NCBI GenBank assembly: GCA_900660155.1
Contig: CABFPE010000350.1
Span: forward strand, 118,113 to 150,013
Direction: 5' to 3'
Length of the DNA: 31,901 nt
From: Hofstenia miamia
Taxonomy: Eukaryota; Xenacoelomorpha; Acoela; Hofsteniidae
Shown here: piece after piece, positions 29,400 to 31,901 of the stretch
Layout of the letters: every line of letters starts with the position of its first letter
Position numbering within the stretch: position 1 is the stretch's first letter
Program-made: the position numbers and the translations under genes
Notes under the pieces: generated by a model
The model's input: only the letters and a program-made list of their open reading frames with translations
Databases searched by the model: none
What the model was told of the DNA's origin: nothing

Positions 29400-31430
29400 T
29401 CAATTTTATTTAACGTCTTTGAAGTGTGAAAAATTGTAGAAGTAAACAAACAAACATTTGTAAAACTGGATGAATCAAAAACCAAGTAAACGTTATATGT
29501 ACATGAAATATATGTACTCTCAAAGTTTTTCAGCTTTAAAACACCTGTGCATTTTATAAAAAAAGTCTCATCTGGATTCTAGGTGAAATGCACTCATAGT
29601 TAATGAATTTTCTTTAATTTAGAAAAAATAACCAAATATATTTTAGCTTAAAAACCATTTTCAGTTTCTTTGCAAGTTGTACCCTATAAATTTACTTGAT
29701 TTTATAATAATATTGTTTCACTAATTCTTAATAATTAGTTGCAATAGTTTATTATATAATTTTCTTTCGATGAAATGATCTAATTCATGTTATCAATGGT
29801 TTTAAGATATTTTGCTTCAATATTTTTAAAATTCTTGTCGCATCACTTAAATGCCTTGAAATGATTGAATCAATTTCCTGGTATTTTGTTCTTCAACTTA
29901 GTTGCAGACTGCAATATTTATATAAAATCCTCACCACAGGTCAGGGCTTCACTCCTAAATTATTAACAAAGGGGCTCTAAATTTGAGTTGTGTATTTTTA
30001 TGTCTTACTTTAACAAATAAAATCCAGCAATCGAATGCTAAAATAGCTTTAACAAGAGAGGCTGGTCCAATATCGAATTTAACAAGGTGAACTGGGCATC
30101 CCTTCGAATACACCCCTGCGACAGATGCATTGAATCTTATTAAGATATGATAAGATAAGATATTCTTTATTAAGATTATATTTTCAATTCAAAAACTGGT
30201 TATTATCTGAATAGCATCAAGAATGATAACAAATAACTATATTTGCAAAAAAGAAAACTACAAAATCTGTTCTGTTCAGGCTATGGAAATTAATTGCACG
30301 TTATTGTATGATTTGTTGTAAAATTTGAATCCTAACCATGATTTACCCAAAATGAATTTTCTTTCAACATAAATGCTTTCAATTTTCTTTTAAACTTAAT
30401 TGCACTCTTAATCATTTTAATTTCATTTGCTAATCGATTCCAATTGCGAATTTCAACATTAATAAAAGACTTTTACTTGATTTTTTTTACGAAATTTAAT
30501 GCTAGTATAATGATTCACTCTTAGTTATAAGAAGCAAAATATTTAGCGGGAGAAGTAAAATAAATTTCGAGAGCTTGGACGGATATTTCGTCGGAAACTC
30601 TATAAAGAGAAAACGATCTATTTATCATAAACATAGTATTTGATATATTTGAGATCCAGATTAGCTAGAAATCCCAAGTTATAAAAACTACCCTAAATTT
30701 TTTGAAAAATGATATTTACTGTCCTTATATAATAATTTAAAACATTTTTTCTACTCGTAATTCAAAGAAGCTTGATTAACAAAAGACTAGATTGATTCAA
30801 ATTTGAAACAAAGAATCAAATGAAAACATCGCATTATAAAATTGATGCAGTTCGCTCTCTTCTTTATTAATTAAATTGAAACTGATCTATTGCAATCGCT
30901 TAAAATAACGATATTGCCTCATTTAGTGAATGGAATGTAATTTTTTTGCTTTGAAAATTATATTCACCAACCTATCTCATAGTTATCTTAGAAAAGCATC
31001 TTCACGAAGGAAAGCTATACAGTTTGTTCAACACAAAATTTGAAAAAATTCAAAGAAATTTACGCTATATTAATATTCCATTTAAGTTTCAATAATGCAA
31101 TTTGTTAATATTTAAACTAGTTCATAGATACTTCAAAGAAATTTGTAAAACATGAGCCATGCATTGCCAAACAGCAAATTGTTAACATTATTAAGTTTTT
31201 TAAGCATTATTATATGCTATATGTTATATGAATCACATTTATAAATGTCACGTTTTTGTTACCTTATTTTTAAGTCCATTGTAATCAACTACAGAGATGG
31301 AAGTGGGGCGGGGTAATGAGGCAAGATTTTTCTAAAGTGGGTACCCATGGGGCAAAGGTGGGGTGAAACGCTTTTGAGTTGAGGAAAATCAAGCCAAAGT
31401 ACTGCGAATTTTAGAGATTGTAAATATAAT
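29400..31430. other. Non-coding AT-rich region
   Basis: No supported gene on either strand. Small local repeats only (for example gataagataagatat near 30150). From about 31290 the sequence becomes G-richer (aagtggggcggggtaatgag, cccatggggcaaaggtgggg). Confidence 0.5.
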
Positions 31431-31530
31431 TTTCTTACATCAAAGTTCCAAATTTGACAAAATTTTCATTGACTTGGATGTTTTGAAAAATCACTGAGAA
31501 GCCACAGTTGCAAGTAGTATTATAATACTG

Positions 31531-31614
31531 CAAGGCCGTTACACTTTTTTCTGATTGGTCGAGAGGTGGAGGCAAGGCCGTTACACTTTTTTCTGATTGG
31601 TCAAGAGGGGTGGC
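31531..31614. repeat. 42-bp tandem duplication carrying ATTGG boxes
   Basis: The 42-bp unit starting caaggccgttacac and containing ctgattggtc is present twice (31531-31572, 31573-31614), differing at a few bases near the end (gtcgagaggtgg against gtcaagaggggtgg). The repeated residues in the minus frame 31435-31665 are a by-product. Confidence 0.88.
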
Positions 31615-31664
31615 TTTTGACCTGAGACGTCGTGGATATTGGCGGGGGTGTTTTACTGACGTCA
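31548..31664. promoter_or_regulatory. Promoter-like motif cluster
   Basis: Within 120 bp: two inverted CCAAT boxes (gattggtc), a third (atattggc), a GC box joined to it (ttggcggggg), gacgtc at 31627-31632, and a perfect CRE palindrome tgacgtca at 31657-31664. This local GC rise in AT-rich DNA resembles a TATA-less promoter. No downstream exon is visible before the window ends, so direction is unknown. A repeat-element end is the alternative. Confidence 0.35.
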
Positions 31665-31679
31665 TGCATGTACTTTTAC

Positions 31680-31901
31680 TAGTTTTTGTGTTATTTATAT
31701 GGTCTAATTTAATTTACATTTTTTAGCTTACTTTACAGTTTTTTATGTTATTTATGTGGCCTAATTTAGTTTGCATTTTTTACTTTTTTAGTTTTTTTAC
31801 CTTCCCACATTAACTAACTTTACGTTTTACTTTCCCACATTACCTTATATTTTTTTAGTTTTACTTTCCACATTATCTTACATTTTTTAGTTTTACTTTC
31901 C
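31680..31901. repeat. Degenerate minisatellite running off the window
   Basis: Loose units of about 35-50 bp built from acattttttag, ttttactttcc and cacatta. The first two are longer (gttatttatatggtctaatt, gttatttatgtggcctaatt) and the last three shorter and more alike. The array continues past the end. Confidence 0.8.

Noticed and set aside
1..31901. CRISPR arrays, tRNA or rRNA genes
   Set aside because: No regularly spaced direct repeats with unique spacers and no cloverleaf or rRNA-like segment was seen on reading. tRNAscan was not available to confirm.

Overview
The window is AT-rich eukaryotic nuclear DNA from an invertebrate animal. It has a split gene with GT..AG introns, microsatellites and eukaryotic transposon families (PIF/Harbinger, Tigger-like, non-LTR), and no operons or bacterial signals. 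The main gene has four introns near its 5' end, three of 39-43 nt and one of about 1.6 kb, and then mostly kilobase-sized introns. Such a short-5', long-3' pattern is known from flatworms such as schistosomes, but I cannot name the species.

The only intact gene I can support is a 13-exon organellar Na+/H+ exchanger (SLC9A6/7/9-like, NHE6/7/9 class) on the + strand, CDS 4623..26666. I joined its exons by hand. The phases agree at every junction and give 609 residues ending in TAA. Key features are an N-terminal signal-peptide-like segment, the SATDP run, the [14 protein letters not shown] motif, the organellar-type FCGITQAHY motif and [10 protein letters not shown].

Layout: 1-4560 is non-coding and holds an exact 927-bp duplication across a single N, which looks like an assembly artefact. 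Exons 1-5 are packed into 4623-5458. Intron 5 is unremarkable. Intron 7 holds a decayed non-LTR 3' end with an (ATT)n tail, then a second exact duplication (1152 bp, again across one N). The duplicated block carries a dispersed repeat with an ACCTCC/GGAGGT hairpin and part of a Tigger-like element. Intron 8 holds a possible hAT end and a poly-G/N gap. Introns 9 and 10 and the region downstream of the gene (15.6-18.75, 19.7-21.5, 27.05-29.4 kb) carry long stretches of coding-like sequence on the minus strand, interrupted by stops and frame changes, which I could not assign to a family. Intron 12 carries a decayed PIF/Harbinger transposon (about 23572-26254). Its transposase (+) and MADF/BESS-type accessory protein (-) are interlocked: each gene has an exon inside the other's intron.

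The right end (29.4-31.9 kb) is non-coding. It has a 42-bp tandem duplication, a promoter-like cluster (ATTGG boxes, a GC box, TGACGTCA) and a degenerate minisatellite running off the end.
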